Shown here: positions 53,770 to 64,000 of the stretch, piece by piece
Position numbering within the stretch: position 1 is the first letter of the stretch
How the letters are laid out: each line of letters begins with the position of its first letter
DNA from: Acheta domesticus
Taxonomy: Eukaryota; Arthropoda; Insecta; Orthoptera; Gryllidae
Direction of reading: 5' to 3'
Length of the DNA: 64,000 nucleotides
Assembly (NCBI GenBank): GCA_031308135.1
Contig: JAHLJT010003656.1
Coordinates: 50,080,421-50,144,420 of the forward strand
Position numbers and translations under genes: made by a program
Notes under the pieces: generated by a model
Seen by the model: only the letters and a program-made list of their open reading frames with translations
Database searches by the model: none
What the model was told of the DNA's origin: nothing

Positions 53770-54745
53770 TTTCTGTAAAACGTATTGGCTCAATTCAGAA
53801 TACTGATACCTCTGTAATTTGATGTATTTCCTCTTTCTCCTTTCTTAAATATCGATATCATCTTTGCTATTTTCCACTCATCTGGCACGCGTTGTAATGA
53901 TGAAACATTCTGAATTCTAAATGGATATTTCCATATTTTATCATTTCATAATTTATTCCATCCAATTCTGGAGATTTTCGATTTTTCATTTCTTAAATAA
54001 TTGTTTCGTTTTTTTTTAATTCAGTCGATTCAACACAATACACACCTAGCAATTGTAACCTATAAGCAATTTCCACAATTTCTCGATTGTACCACAGTTC
54101 TTTATAGTGACCAGTCCGATATTGTTATTGCCTTCAGGTTCACGTATCTCTCTTTTCTGTTTAGATATTCCATTGAATGCTATTTCTCTCTTCCCATGGA
54201 CATCATGTTCCACTCAGTTTAAGAACATATTTCATGATGTCCTAAGTGCTGTTCTTACTATTGCTTTTGTTTTACTCCTGAATTTGTGGTATTGTTCTTT
54301 GGCTTCTATTGAGTTCTTTTGTAAATACTAATTGTAAGCTTTTTCTTTACCTTTAAGGGCTTTTTGAATCTCTTCGTTCCAAATTTTCAATCATCGTTTT
54401 TAAATTCCTTTTTTGTTTTTCGTCTAGCACTTCCTAGGCTTAATGATCGATGGCATTTATAATATTCATCCACTCTTCGTTTATATTTTTGGCTAGTGGT
54501 TATTTCTTTGAGCAATTGTGTCATTCTGTACTGATATGTATTTAGCTTCCTTTTGCTATATTCTTGTAGTAAATACACCTTGAATCTTTTATATTTTTAT
54601 GCTTTGTTTGTTTTCTCCACCTGTACCAAAGCTGAAATTTTGAATTAACAATGGGGTGGTCAGTGTTCACTATTTTACTACTCAATATTTGTGTATCAAC
54701 TATTCTTGAGGCCAATTGTTTGGTTATTATTGTGTGATCAATTAA
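53770..54745 (-). pseudogene. Decayed LINE: endonuclease end, linker and first reverse transcriptase motifs
   Basis: Reading the minus strand from about 54745 downward there is a TDHPIV-like word (the SDH motif that ends apurinic-type LINE endonucleases), then a linker with KYKRRVDEYY (around 54470), then KNRKSPELDGINYEMIKYG (around 53970, first reverse transcriptase block) and, after a frameshift, VPDEWKIAKMISIFKKG plus SNYRGISILN (around 53800-53880), the next conserved blocks. A stop directly follows. The catalytic YADD block and everything downstream are absent. Several stops and frameshifts make it non-functional. The block order identifies a non-LTR retrotransposon of the apurinic-endonuclease type; clade not resolved. 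Confidence 0.7.
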
Positions 54746-55574
54746 TTAATGAAAAGAAGACATACATATTGTAAAATATGGTAGAAATAATAAGAAATGT
54801 AAATGTTAATAAAAAGGAGGCAAAATCAGTAACTTATGCCGAAATATCTAGAAAAAAACAATAGTAGTAAAATCAAAAATACTATAAGATAATAATATAA
54901 CTAAAAAAACTGTTAGGGAGAATGTTAACAGTAATGAAATCCCTGTAGGGGTATCAAAAAAAGAAAGGAAATAAGGCAGCAGTGACTGTAGAATGCAATA
55001 ATGAGAAAGGAAGTGAGCAATTAAAAAAAGGAATTAGAAGAAAAATTATAGAAAGAAGTAAGTGTTTTTATTCCAAAGAATATTAAAATTATAGGAGTAA
55101 GGCAGGAGGAGTTTCTCTGGCGACCATGGTTATCAATAGTGATACAATCGTCTTCTTTTCCATGCTTAAAATGTATTTTTGAACTACGCGCCGGCTTGAA
55201 TCGTGTACTACACGCTCCGTGGTTTGCGACTGTCTTCTTTTCCAGTTTCTAGGGCGCTTCCCTAGATGGTAGTACACGTTCAACACATTACGTTTTGGAG
55301 GCAAGCAGTACGCCGGAACCAAATACTAGTAACGTAAATGTTTAATGACTGTAATTTTAGAAAATATTTAGTAGAAGCATAATTTAAGTAATTTCAAGTA
55401 TTACATGTTAATATTAAAATATTTTGTAGTGGTATTATTATTTGAATATGATGTATCAATAACGATTCACCAGGTCTGTGTGACTACATTTTACTAAAAA
55501 CTCTCATGAATTTTTTCCTAGTGAAATAATGCGAATGAATGTTTTGTTTTTTAACCAAATTAAAACTAAAACAA
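54746..55574. other. Intergenic DNA, possible LINE ORF1 scrap
   Basis: On the plus strand at 54780-54860 a short frame reads VEIIRNVNVNKKEAKSVTYA and then EISRKK, which resembles the TYAE segment seen in gag-like ORF1 proteins of LINEs. It is quickly broken by stops, so this is weak. The minus-strand frame 55089-55322 has no domain. Confidence 0.3.
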
Positions 55575-55728
55575 TATCATTGTTATTATTATTATTATTA
55601 TTATTGTTATTATTATTATTATTCCTCTTCAACATCATTTCTAAAGATGTTATGACTCGGCTGAATATAAAATATATTCTAGGTTGCAACCAGCTACCTA
55701 AGGAGCAGATCTGGGGACTGTCAGTGCC
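55575..55728 (-). mobile_element. 3' end of an RLE-type LINE, minus strand
   Basis: On the minus strand GGCACTGACAGTCCCCAGAT, CTGCTCCTTAGGTAGCTGGT, TGCAACCTAGAATATATTTT and ATATTCAGCCGAGTCATAAC, followed by GAGGAATAATAAT, matches the 3' untranslated end and AAT tail of the LINE at 57836-58630. Only about 125 bp plus tail are present (strongly 5'-truncated). The polyleucine/asparagine frames on the two strands come from the tail. Confidence 0.8.
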
Positions 55729-56039
55729 ATTTCTGTCACGATATCTCTTCTTAAATTCTTGTTGACTACGGATTTATAAAGGATTTTCCATGACTCTGAA
55801 ATATCGCTTTGGTATACGATCTTCATCATGATTCCAATATACGAAAAACTCATCAAAATCATTTATGTTATCCACGTTGAAAAATACGCTTTCACTTAAG
55901 GTTATAGATGAGCTGACTTACAAGAATAAGTCAATGCTTAAGCAAACACTTATGTGACAACTATGAATTGAAAATACGAATAAGTAAACACTTGAGTGTT
56001 TCTCAAAAATAAGTGTCAACAACGAATACGGCCCTAAAT
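55729..56039. other. Intergenic DNA
   Basis: AT-rich, nothing supported. Confidence 0.4.
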
Positions 56040-56175
56040 CACGCCGACTACGAATGCAGCTCGCTAACCACCGCGCAAGTTGGCGCCGGATCTCGCACAT
56101 CAGTCGTCGAAGGACATCGACACCTCCCGGGTTATAACATGCACTACGCACGGGTTCAATGGCTTTAGACGTTGA
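56040..56175 (+). mobile_element. SINE-A 3' fragment
   Basis: GTTGGCGCCGGATCTCGC, ATCAGTCGTCGAAGGACATC, CCGGGTTATAACATGCACTA and GGGTTCAATGGCTTTAGACG follow the last quarter of SINE-A (CGCCGGATCT..., GCACTAC..., GGACTAATGACC). The head and tail are not recognisable. Confidence 0.5.
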
Positions 56176-56335
56176 CGTGGTTTCCATGGCTTCCCATGGT
56201 CATAAGGCGAATACTGGGATGGTTCCAAAATCCCACGAACACCACCAACCTCCCACTACCCCCACCTCCCACCATCATGTTAGTCCTCTCCTCTTAGTCC
56301 TTCACCTCTCACTGATATCCTATGACTTCATAATC

Positions 56336-56369
56336 CGTTAATAATAATAATAATAACAACAACAACAAT
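56336..56369. repeat. (AAT)n-(AAC)n microsatellite
   Basis: TAATAATAATAATAATAAC followed by AACAACAACAA immediately upstream of a SINE-B head; it may be the tail of a lost SINE. Confidence 0.85.
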
Positions 56370-56708
56370 AGTTCGTCGGCTCCATGGCCGAGATCGCTAA
56401 ACCAGGAGTATCGTGGCTGTCTCGGAGATCGCTAAGACATGAGTGTTGTGGTGATCTCGGACCAAAGGGTCGAGTCCCTCCTCCGGGCATGGGTGTATTT
56501 GTGAATGACTGTGTGTGTGTGTGTGTGTCATCCTTACACCCCTCATTATCATTATCATCATTATTCCATCTTCCATACCCCCAGGGCTAACAATCTTGGG
56601 GGATAAAAATGGGATCTAGGGTAATGCGGATCCAACCTGAATTACCACTCTTATCGCTCCGGGCTTCGGAAGGTGACGTGTAGCGTGGTCATAAATAGCC
56701 TATACGGA

Positions 56709-56765
<57 letters not shown>
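56370..56765 (+). mobile_element. SINE-B copy with a partly duplicated head
   Basis: GGCTCCATGGCCGAGATCGC starts the head. A second, similar segment GTCTCGGAGATCGCTAAGAC follows about 50 bp later, so the A-box half is duplicated, and then AAGGGTCGAGTCCCTCC gives the B-box region. The body includes a (GT)n stretch near 56512-56529, AGGGCTAACAATCTTGGGGG and CGGGCTTCGGAAGGTGACG. It ends in a long (AAT)n tail at 56709-56765, which produces a polyasparagine frame. The body is longer than in the 33670 copy, so part may be another insertion. Confidence 0.6.
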
Positions 56766-57829
56766 TGTTTATTTCAGAAAATACTTTTTGCAGTGTACAT
56801 TGTACGCGCCATCACCATAAAGACCTCTTTTTCAAACATGAAAAATACCACTATTACAAACATGAGAAGCTCAAACTAGAATGTAATAATCAAATCATAC
56901 AATGGAAATTAAATTGAAATTGAACTTATTAACTTACAATCGAAGTACACGATACGACTCAATCCAAGTACAGGATGTTTTCTTATTAGTACACTATCTT
57001 CCCTCTCTAAGTGCTTTTTGCACTTGTCAGAGAGGAATGAGTTTACAACTTATTTCATACTGTTACTGGTCCCCAAGTATACAGAACAAGCCAGTAACTA
57101 GATTCATTTTCTGTATTGTTATTAGTACTTCCCTTAGCAGTTAAAAATTAATTACTTGAAATGAATATAATATAATAATTAACATAAAATATACAAAATA
57201 AAATAAAATGAAATGAAATGAGCTGGCTATTTGAAATGAGTGCTTTACATTACTTGATTAGAGTTGGAATCTACTTAAAAAATTTAGTTCCATAACATAC
57301 CATAAAATGAAGTAAAATGTGAGTAGAATTGGCGAAAAAGCAATTATGTTATCCATTACAAACAAATCAAAACCTTTTTTACATTTATAATATCTTAAAC
57401 TTCAATCACATCATCAACAGTACAGTAAAAAAATATAAATAAATAAAAATAGAAAAATACAAACAATAAATTAAATTGTACCATATTACCAATATTGAAC
57501 AAATGAAATAAGATAAAATGGCTATAGTTAATGGTTGATAAAATGGCTGTAGTTGTTTACATTAGTTGATTCGTAAAATCTACTTAAAGAATTTGATTTA
57601 TACATTGTTGACAACATGGAATAAATAAGATAAGATAAGATGAATAAGATAAGATAGGATGGCAGAATCAGATAGTTTGCGTTATTCGATTGGTAAATCT
57701 ACTTAAAGATTGTTTTATGCATAAATAATAGATTTTTTCCCTTGAACTCTCTTTTTAAATATTCTGTTTAGTGTACCATTCCTTTAATTTTTTCTTCAAG
57801 ACCCTTTTGGATATAATATATATATATAT
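56766..57829. other. AT-rich intergenic DNA
   Basis: Contains several AAATGAAATG/ATAAGATAAGAT short arrays (57200-57230, 57630-57660) and a GATAAAATGGCTxTAGTT word twice near 57513-57550. It ends in a short (AT)n run at 57817-57831. No gene supported. Confidence 0.4.
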
Positions 57830-58426
57830 ATGGTACTAGCTGCCCAAGATCAGGCCTTGAGAACACGACATTATGATAAAGCTGTTCTCAAAATTTCCCA
57901 AGATGATAGATGCCGCATTTGTCAGGAACACGTAGAAACCATCGATCATATTGTCTCAGCTTGTCCAATCCTAGCAAAGACCGAATACTTGAAAAGACAC
58001 GACAGGGTGTGTAGCTACCTCCACTGGCAGATCTGTACCGCCCTCGAAGTTCCGAACACATGCCCCAAGTGGTACGAACACTCACCGAAACCGGTGACGT
58101 CTATTGGATTGTGTACGATATTGTACGACCAACAAATTCAAACTGATCGCACGATAGCAGCAAACAAACCGGATATAGTCATCCGGGATTTGGAGAACAA
58201 ATTGTGTTTACTTATGGATGTTGCTGTACCTTGCGATCAAAACGTCGTTACCAAGGAGGCAGAGAAACGTCTTAAATACAAGAGTTTGGAAATCGAGATC
58301 AGCCGAATGTGGGGCGTAAAAGCACAGGTCGTACCGATAGTTATCGGAGCTCTGGGATTTGTTCCGCAAAATTTGTGTAAGAACTTGTCTAAACTCCCAG
58401 GTAATTCAAAAGACTGGGAAGTGTAA
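57830..58426 (+). pseudogene. C-terminal part of a LINE polyprotein with restriction-like endonuclease
   Basis: A 198-codon open frame, 5'-truncated at the (AT)n run, so the ATG at 57830 is not a true start. It has AAQDQALRTRHY, a CCHC zinc motif C28-x2-C31-x8-H40-x4-C45, then KPD at 113-115 and D130 in LLMDVAVP, spaced as in the PD-(x12-14)-D core of the restriction-like endonucleases carried by R2-type non-LTR retrotransposons. It ends with EAEKRLKYKSLEIEISRMWG and VPIVIGALG. In intact elements this domain nicks the target to prime reverse transcription; the upstream reverse transcriptase is missing here. The frame has no stop or shift over 597 bp, so the insertion is fairly recent. I am confident of the LINE origin and moderately confident of the R2-like group. 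Confidence 0.8.
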
Positions 58427-58576
58427 GAAATCGCTTTATTTGGAACAGCCCACATTTTGCGCAAAATATTGTGGAGGCACCGACAGTCCCTAAATCTGCT
58501 CCTTAGGTAGCTGGTTGCAACCTGGAGTAGATTTTATATTCAGCCGACACATAACATCTTAAGTCGTGATTTAGAG

Positions 58577-58630
<54 letters not shown>
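57836..58630 (+). mobile_element. 5'-truncated RLE-type LINE with (AAT)n tail
   Basis: ORF tail (to 58426), a 3' untranslated region of about 150 bp (AGTCCCTAAATCTGCTCCTT, AGGTAGCTGGTTGCAACC, ATTCAGCCGACACATAAC, GTGATTTAGAGGAATAAT) and a tail of about 17 AAT units from 58578. The same 3' end occurs inverted at 55575-55728, defining the family's end as GAGGAATAAT. Confidence 0.8.
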
Positions 58631-58631
<1 letters not shown>

Positions 58632-59017
58632 TGAATTGGTGTTTGTTAATCACAAAATCTAGAGTCCTGATAAGTTTTACACCTTAACATCAGGTACCCG
58701 TTTAGCACACAACAATATTAAATACAATATGCTTGTTAATAATAAAATGTGGCTTGTGACATACTTTATGTTTGTTTTTTTTTTTATACCAGTTATAGTC
58801 TACACTATTCATTTATTTATTATTTTTTCACACTAATTATAGACTACATTATTCATTTATCGGATTATTGGCACTTGTTTATGTGAACAATTAAGTTCCA
58901 TTCAATTACAATATTTACAAAATATACATATATTTTCTGTGTTTACCACTGTCTAGATTAACATAAACAATACTCTTTATTGCCCACATTATTGCATACC
59001 TTTATTACCTAATCATA
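58631..59017. other. AT-rich intergenic DNA
   Basis: ATTCATTTAT recurs near 58806 and 58853; nothing else recognised. Confidence 0.4.
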
Positions 59018-59150
59018 TTACAAATACTACTACTACTACTACTACTACAATAATAATAATAGTAACAATAATAATAATAACAATAATAATAACTATAATA
59101 ATAACAACAATAATAATAACAATAATAATAATAATAGTAATAATAATCCA
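59018..59150. repeat. Compound trinucleotide microsatellite (ACT)n-(AAT/AAC)n
   Basis: Nine or so ACT units, then about 100 bp of interrupted AAT and AAC units. Confidence 0.9.
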
Positions 59151-59466
59151 CAGCGGGGACAAAGGTGCTCGCGTTCGTGGTCTACCACACGTGTTCCCCT
59201 GGTAACGCTAATGAGCAACAGTGATTCGCCACCTACGCGCTTGACCACTGGTCAGCGCGTCACTATGACGTCACCAGTGGCTACATGCCAAGGTTGGGTG
59301 TCGAAATAAATAAATAAAAATGTGCTGGTAACAACGAGCATTTTACCTGTAAATTGAAAATGGTGTATCGGAGAAGAAATAAATGCCGCCGGCAGCCCCT
59401 TCTTAAGAGGTGGAATAAGCTCATTGCTGAGATGCGGCGCCTGGGAGGTCACAGTGCACGCCCAGC
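59151..59466. other. Intergenic DNA
   Basis: Mixed composition with no supported feature; it contains TGACGTCACCAGTGGCTAC near 59267. Confidence 0.4.
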
Positions 59467-59500
59467 GCCGCCCCGTCCCGCCCCGCCCCCCCCCTGCCTC
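59467..59500. repeat. Short CCCCG array
   Basis: CGCCCCGTCCCGCCCCGCCC followed by a C8 run; the same pentanucleotide theme as at 30757 and 41313. Confidence 0.7.
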
Positions 59501-59714
59501 ATTAATTTGTCGCGCGAAATCGCTCCTCAGACGCATAATGATTACATTTGTTTCGTAGCCTTCCGCTTAATTGAGTTCCTTAACAAGTTGTATCTCGACC
59601 TTTCTGTTAATGGAGATGGTCGTAAACTTGGCGGAAATTGCGTCCCTAAGTGGGCTGCTTTGTTCTGGACTCCGGGGGCCAGAGAGCGGAGATGCACGCG
59701 AAAGGAAGGCGCCC
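59501..59714. other. Spacer between CCCCG array and G-rich block
   Basis: No feature of its own. The 249-codon plus frame 59354-60103 runs through it only because the following block is stop-free. Confidence 0.4.
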
Positions 59715-60195
59715 AGGCAGCGGGGGGAGCGGTGGGGGGGGCGATGGGGTTGAAGGCGGTGGGGGTGGGAGGGTGGGGCTGGGGGAGGAGGTTACGTAGG
59801 TGTGGCAGAGGCAGAGACGGCGTTGGAGGCGGAGACGGAGATGGGGGTGGAGACGGAGGAGATGGTGGGGGTAGAGGCGGGAGAGGAGGAGGAGGCGGCG
59901 GCAGGGGAGGAAGAGGCGGCAAGGGCGGAGAAGAGTTGGAGGCGAAGACGGAGATGGGGGCGTTGGCGGAGGCGGAGGCGGAGGAGGTGGTGGGAGCAGA
60001 GGTGGGAGAGGAGACAGAGGCGGAGGCGGGGATAGAGAAGGAGCCGGCGAGGGGTGATGGAGGAGGGGGAGGAGAAGGAGCCGGCGGGGGATGGAGGTGG
60101 TAGTGGAAGCAGAGGCGGGGGGAGGAGGAGGAGAAGGAGGCGGAGGCGGGGAGGTGGAGGAGGAGGTGGAGGCGGGGGCGGAGGCGTTGGACGCG
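59715..60195 (+). repeat. G-rich GGAGGC/GGAGAC low-complexity block
   Basis: About 480 bp with almost no T on the plus strand, built from GGAGGCGGAGG, GGAGACGGAGATGG and GGGGGTGGAG words. It has many four-run GG/GGG arrangements able to form G-quadruplexes, and it is strand-asymmetric. Five long frames on both strands (glycine/glutamate, proline/serine/leucine) are artefacts. It resembles the purine-rich blocks at 15200-15770 and 16185-16400. Confidence 0.85.
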
Positions 60196-60689
60196 GAGCC
60201 ACGCCGCTTCCAGCTAAAGTAGAGGCTGTTCTTTACGAGTTCTTTGCACGCACCCCGCCTCGAAAGCAGGCGTAAGGTGCGGAAGAAATCTACTTGTCCA
60301 CTAGAGGGTGCAACAGAAGAGGACGAACAAAGGGAGAGTGAAACTAATAAATATTAAAACAAAGGATTTTCACAGAAAGCTGCCTGTCAATAGGAAACTA
60401 AATCTTTAGCGGCTATTTTGGAAAGAATCCTGTACATAGTTACAAAGAAATATAAAGGATATTAATTTTAAAGGAGGTTAGTTGTATGTTTCAGTGAGAG
60501 CACATGGAAAAACTTTTGCATTCATATTACAAAACAAAGAAAGAAAATATTACTAAACAGAGAAACAATTAAAAGAATTGGATTCATATTACAAAACAAA
60601 AAAATAGATATGAATCTAAAGAAAAAATATAGACTCATTCGTACTACCTACTTTACTTTACGTATGACAGACTTGGTCCGTAACATCTG
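60196..60689. other. Intergenic DNA
   Basis: A-rich. ATTCATATTACAAAACAAA occurs twice (60521 and 60583), a 62-bp-spaced duplication. No gene supported. Confidence 0.4.
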
Positions 60690-60960
60690 CACAAAAATGA
60701 AATTAACGTCAAAATGTAATGAGTGTTTCACTAAAAGTTCATTTACCAAAGCTGAAAAACTAAATGTTAATGGGGCAGACACATAGTTAGGCAAAAAAAT
60801 TACCGATGGGAACAAGCAATAACGTTGTGGTACCCAAGATCAGGGTGGAAACGACAAGACAGACTGAAGAAAGGATCGGAGAACAGCTTTAAAGAGACTG
60901 AAGGACCCCAATGGACACGTGTGGGTCAAGATAGAAAGAAGTGAAAGTCGGACGTAAAAA
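60690..60960 (+). pseudogene. LINE relic: collapsed reverse transcriptase segment and C-terminal end
   Basis: KLNVNGADT (around 60760) looks like the VNG...YADDT region of a LINE reverse transcriptase with the middle deleted. About 60 bp later a frame reads RSGWKRQDRLKKG and GPQWTRVGQDRKK before TGA, matching the R-RPG--R-RW / W---AQDR--W motif at the C-terminus of endonuclease-reverse transcriptase LINEs. Stops separate the two. Only about 270 bp are recognisable; the fragment may belong to the same family as 53770-54745. Identification is by motif memory. Confidence 0.5.
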
Positions 60961-63792
60961 AAAGATTGTAAATATCTTTAACCAGAAGAAATTCATTAGG
61001 GAAATCTGGAAATGAACATCCAGAATTATAGATGTTACTAGAACACAATATTTTATAATTGGGTTGTTTCAATTTATATAGCAAAACAAAAACAAACACA
61101 TGGGCAAGGATAAGAACTGAAAGCCCAACTACAAAGCAACCCTTGTAGAAATGATCTACCCTTCATCAGGGGAGCACTTGCCCGTTACGGGACCCATAAT
61201 GGCTAAAAATAAAATAAATACTTCAGTACAAAACACTTATGTGTATAATGAGGAAAACGGGACGCAAAAAATGCTGGAAGAATGTAAAATGAGGATTTGC
61301 AAAACGATTAAGTGAATCAAATTATCGGGAAAACAAAACGAAAATGTTTTTAAAGAATGTAAAGCGAATGAAACTCCTGGGCTACCTTAAGAGAGAGCAA
61401 ACGTCGTGGAAACTGCCAAAAAGTCGCATGTCAAAAACATACTTTTCTGTTTATTACACCATTGTCATCAATCTAGAGAACTGCAGCAGTTGTAATAGGT
61501 CGTAAGGCGACCTATGTGAAAGCGACTGTAATGATAGGGAGATATAGAACGAGATAATTATATTAACGAGATGAATCCTAAATTGCTTTAAATAAAATAT
61601 GACAGAAAGAAAGGAAGTGAAAGTGGGGCAAAATAGTTAACAAAAAACCAACAACAAATTTGTGTTTCAAAAATGTAAAAACACAAAAGATGGGGGACAG
61701 TGTGGAAAAGTTCGACGTTACACTCCGATTTAAACATAGTGACACTTCGAGTTCACGAGCTGAAAAGAGAGGAGGATATTATCAATTCGGGAGCTCCAAT
61801 ATCAAGATTTAAGTCATAACAAAGATCTCGTTTGGATGATAGTGTCCCTCTCCGTGCAGATCGTGATAATGAAGTTCCACTGTGTTTAAATCAAAGTGCA
61901 GAAAGGAAAAGAATGGTGAGTGATGGAAGCAGAGAGTGGGTGATGCTTGGAAAGGAAAAATGATCCTGGAGAAACTGAAAAGTGATGAGAAGTGAAAAAA
62001 AGAACCATTTGCTTGGAACAATTTGAAAAAGGAGTCAATAAGCTTGCTTCTTGACATGGAGTATAGTATTAATAAATATCATGGTAGTTAGCTGCAAAGT
62101 TCAGTGAAAAAGTCTTATAGGATATTCAGTTAAAAGGTCTCCATAAAGTAATCTCTATTTTTATTCAACAAAATCAAATACAAAGATTAATACAAGTATA
62201 CAATAAGGGTATCATATAATACAAACGTAGAAATAATAGATGATAGGCTAGAGCAAAAGTTACATATTCATTATTCAGCCGACTATTTACAGAAACAAAG
62301 CACTAAATTAGAAAGGCGAAACACTTAGTACGGGCATAAAAATGCTGTAAAAAGAATAGGCGACACACCAGATGACGCAGTATTCTCCATACAAAAATAG
62401 GCGTCTGGTTTGGCACGGAGTTAAGCAACGAAAAATTATACAAAATGAGAAAACGTAAATAGAAACGAATCAGTATTTCTAAAGTTCGCTACCCAATGTG
62501 CGATACCCTGTGTGATAAACTGTAATACAATGAGTGATTCACTCTTTGATACATTGTATGACTACCAATACGTGTTAAACTGTAATAACGGAAACCAAAC
62601 AATATCACTAACGAGCAGTATAAATTACAAAAAAAGTCTTTGTAATGAGCACGCGTGGATATTTTCCACCGCGTCCAATTTGCAAGCAGCTCTTTTCTAA
62701 CGGAAGCTCTTCCTCTCGTCAAGAAGGCGTTGGATGTTTATGGGGGAACAAATCCGTAAAAAAGTCTTGATGAATACTTAACGCAATTTCGTGCAGCGCG
62801 GAGAACGTTTCAGATGTCCGAGTGAGTAAGAGACTTCATTTGCCTAGCAAATGAGGCGCAGTTGCGGAGGAGAGAAACAAAAGCAATTACGGTTTACATG
62901 AAGAGACACGAGCTTTCTTGCCAGGAAAGAGAAGGCCGATGTGCATTTACTAAGTGCGACAAATGTATTGCACCATTGTTGGTTTCATCATAAATTAAAA
63001 AAATCAAGTAAAACATAATGAATATTTCACGTACACATCATCATCATCAGCATCAAGATAAAATTTTTAAGGCCAATATTGAATGAATTGGTATAGACAA
63101 TTTTTAATTGTTCAATATTATTATAATAAATTAATTTGTGAGTTTTCGTTAAATCATTGGTGCACACTCATGGGTATATTATTTTATTTATTACATCACA
63201 TTTATTACATACACTTCATTAAGATTATAATACTGTAGTAATAAATGCTAAATATACATTTTGTGAACCCTCTTACTACATCTTATTTTACTTTTAATAT
63301 ATTATTTTAATTTCTGTTATATAAGTATTTACTTGACTCACTACTGGCCCTTTCTCGGACATTGCAGAAAATGTATATTATTCATGTGAGTCCAACCATC
63401 TTGCTTCTAGAGAATTTCGTGTATTAACAAGTACAATCGCAAAATGAATTATCAACAACATAATCATTTGATTTAAATGTGGAACTAATGTTTCTCACAA
63501 AAGCATTTAATTATCAAAAAACGTTTTTGTTAAGGTTGACATGAAATCACCGCTATTAACACACACACAAATTATATCACTTGAACACAAAAATAATGAA
63601 AAGAAGATTACTAAACATTAACTGTTGACCACAGTCGTCGGTTTGTCAGATCTAAATGAATCATTGCATTTTCCCTAGCACGGTGATTTTTTGAGTTAGA
63701 TTCTTGCTATTGTCGGGAGCTGAATTTTTATAGTGACTGTTGTGATTTGTGAAGTGGTTACTTCATTTCTGAGATTTAATGGTTTCATAGGT
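60961..63792. other. AT-rich intergenic DNA
   Basis: About 2.8 kb with no supported gene, RNA or structured repeat. The frame 61809-62057 (minus) is phenylalanine/serine-rich without a domain, and the pair 62489-62722 and 62512-62700 are mirror shadows. A weak TCA-type array (CATCATCATCATCAGCATCA) lies at 63037-63056. Confidence 0.4.
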
Positions 63793-64000
63793 TGTTAGCA
63801 TATTTTGGTCGGCGCGGACAAGTTCCTGCGACTTCCGCCCACCTGGGCACTCTTTGTGGTACTCCCGCCAAATTATGGGAGTTCCATGCTACACCAGTGT
63901 GTTATGGGGGCGCCAACTCCAAAGTTCGCGCGTCCCACTTTAAAAAAATTAATTAATTAATTAATCAAGCAATCAATTATTGAATGAATTAAGACATTAA
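63793..64000 (+). repeat. BEL LTR, second copy, cut by the window end
   Basis: TGTTAGCATATTTTGGTCGG aligns with the 3' LTR start at 23482 (TGTTAGCACATTTTGCTCGG). Similarity continues through GACAAGTTCCTGCGACTTCC, TGGGAGTTCCATGCTA and GGGGGCGCCAA to the A-run. The tetranucleotide array is ATTA here instead of ATCA, then comes GAATTAAGACATTAA. There are more differences than between the two LTRs at 21-24 kb, so this is an older or different insertion (solo LTR or a 5' LTR). Confidence 0.85.

Noticed and set aside
59354..60103. Large glycine-rich protein gene
   Set aside because: The frame is open because the G-rich repeat lacks T and therefore stops; opposite-strand frames are equally long.

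Overview
The window looks like gene-poor, repeat-dense nuclear DNA of an arthropod, most probably an insect with a large, transposon-rich genome. The evidence is the mix of families: BEL/Pao LTR retrotransposon, Mutator-like (MULE) transposase, piggyBac-like TTAA element, mariner relics, non-LTR retrotransposons with AAT tails, tRNA-derived SINEs, and abundant AAT, AT and CT microsatellites. I found no gene with bacterial-type spacing, no rRNA or functional tRNA gene, no CRISPR array, and no host gene I can name. Nearly every open frame is a transposon remnant, the complement of a GC-rich repeat, or chance. The species assignment is inference.

Layout. 1-3.7 kb: an imperfect 125-bp tandem duplication, then a 2.56-kb MULE (1106-3668) with terminal inverted repeats and a transposase frame broken by two in-frame stops. 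3.9-6.1 kb: two members of a repeat family called Repeat-P here (tagged by ACAGACGG runs). 8.8-9.5 kb: a 707-bp non-autonomous piggyBac-like element. 12-17 kb: GC-rich minisatellites and purine-rich blocks. 16.7-17.9 kb: a full-length SINE-A bracketed by a long direct repeat. 19.5-20.1 kb: a LINE tail with a fold-back element beside it. 21.3-24.3 kb: a BEL/Pao element with a 5-bp target duplication and a large internal deletion.

26-34 kb: SINE-A copies, two long fold-back palindromes, a CCCGN array, an LTR-like promoter segment and a SINE-B copy with a 10-bp target duplication. 34.2-35.8 kb: the longest Repeat-P copy, about 300-bp periodic, with an inverted partner at 52.2-53.6 kb. 36-44 kb: mariner relics, a compound microsatellite, two more Repeat-P copies and a second CCCGN array. 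44-50 kb: tandem duplications, a LINE tail, SINE-A and SINE-B copies, and a second SINE-A bracketed by about 250-bp direct repeats. 50-64 kb: CT-rich DNA, a decayed LINE with endonuclease and reverse transcriptase remnants, the 3' end of a restriction-like-endonuclease LINE, a G-rich purine block, another LINE relic, and a second BEL LTR running off the window end.

The parts do not work together as a pathway; they record successive insertions. The most unusual signal is that retroelements sit exactly between unusually long direct duplications of flanking DNA (about 95, 194-432 and 250 bp). Next come the uncharacterised Repeat-P family and the composite tRNA-headed SINE-A family, which has about ten copies or fragments here.
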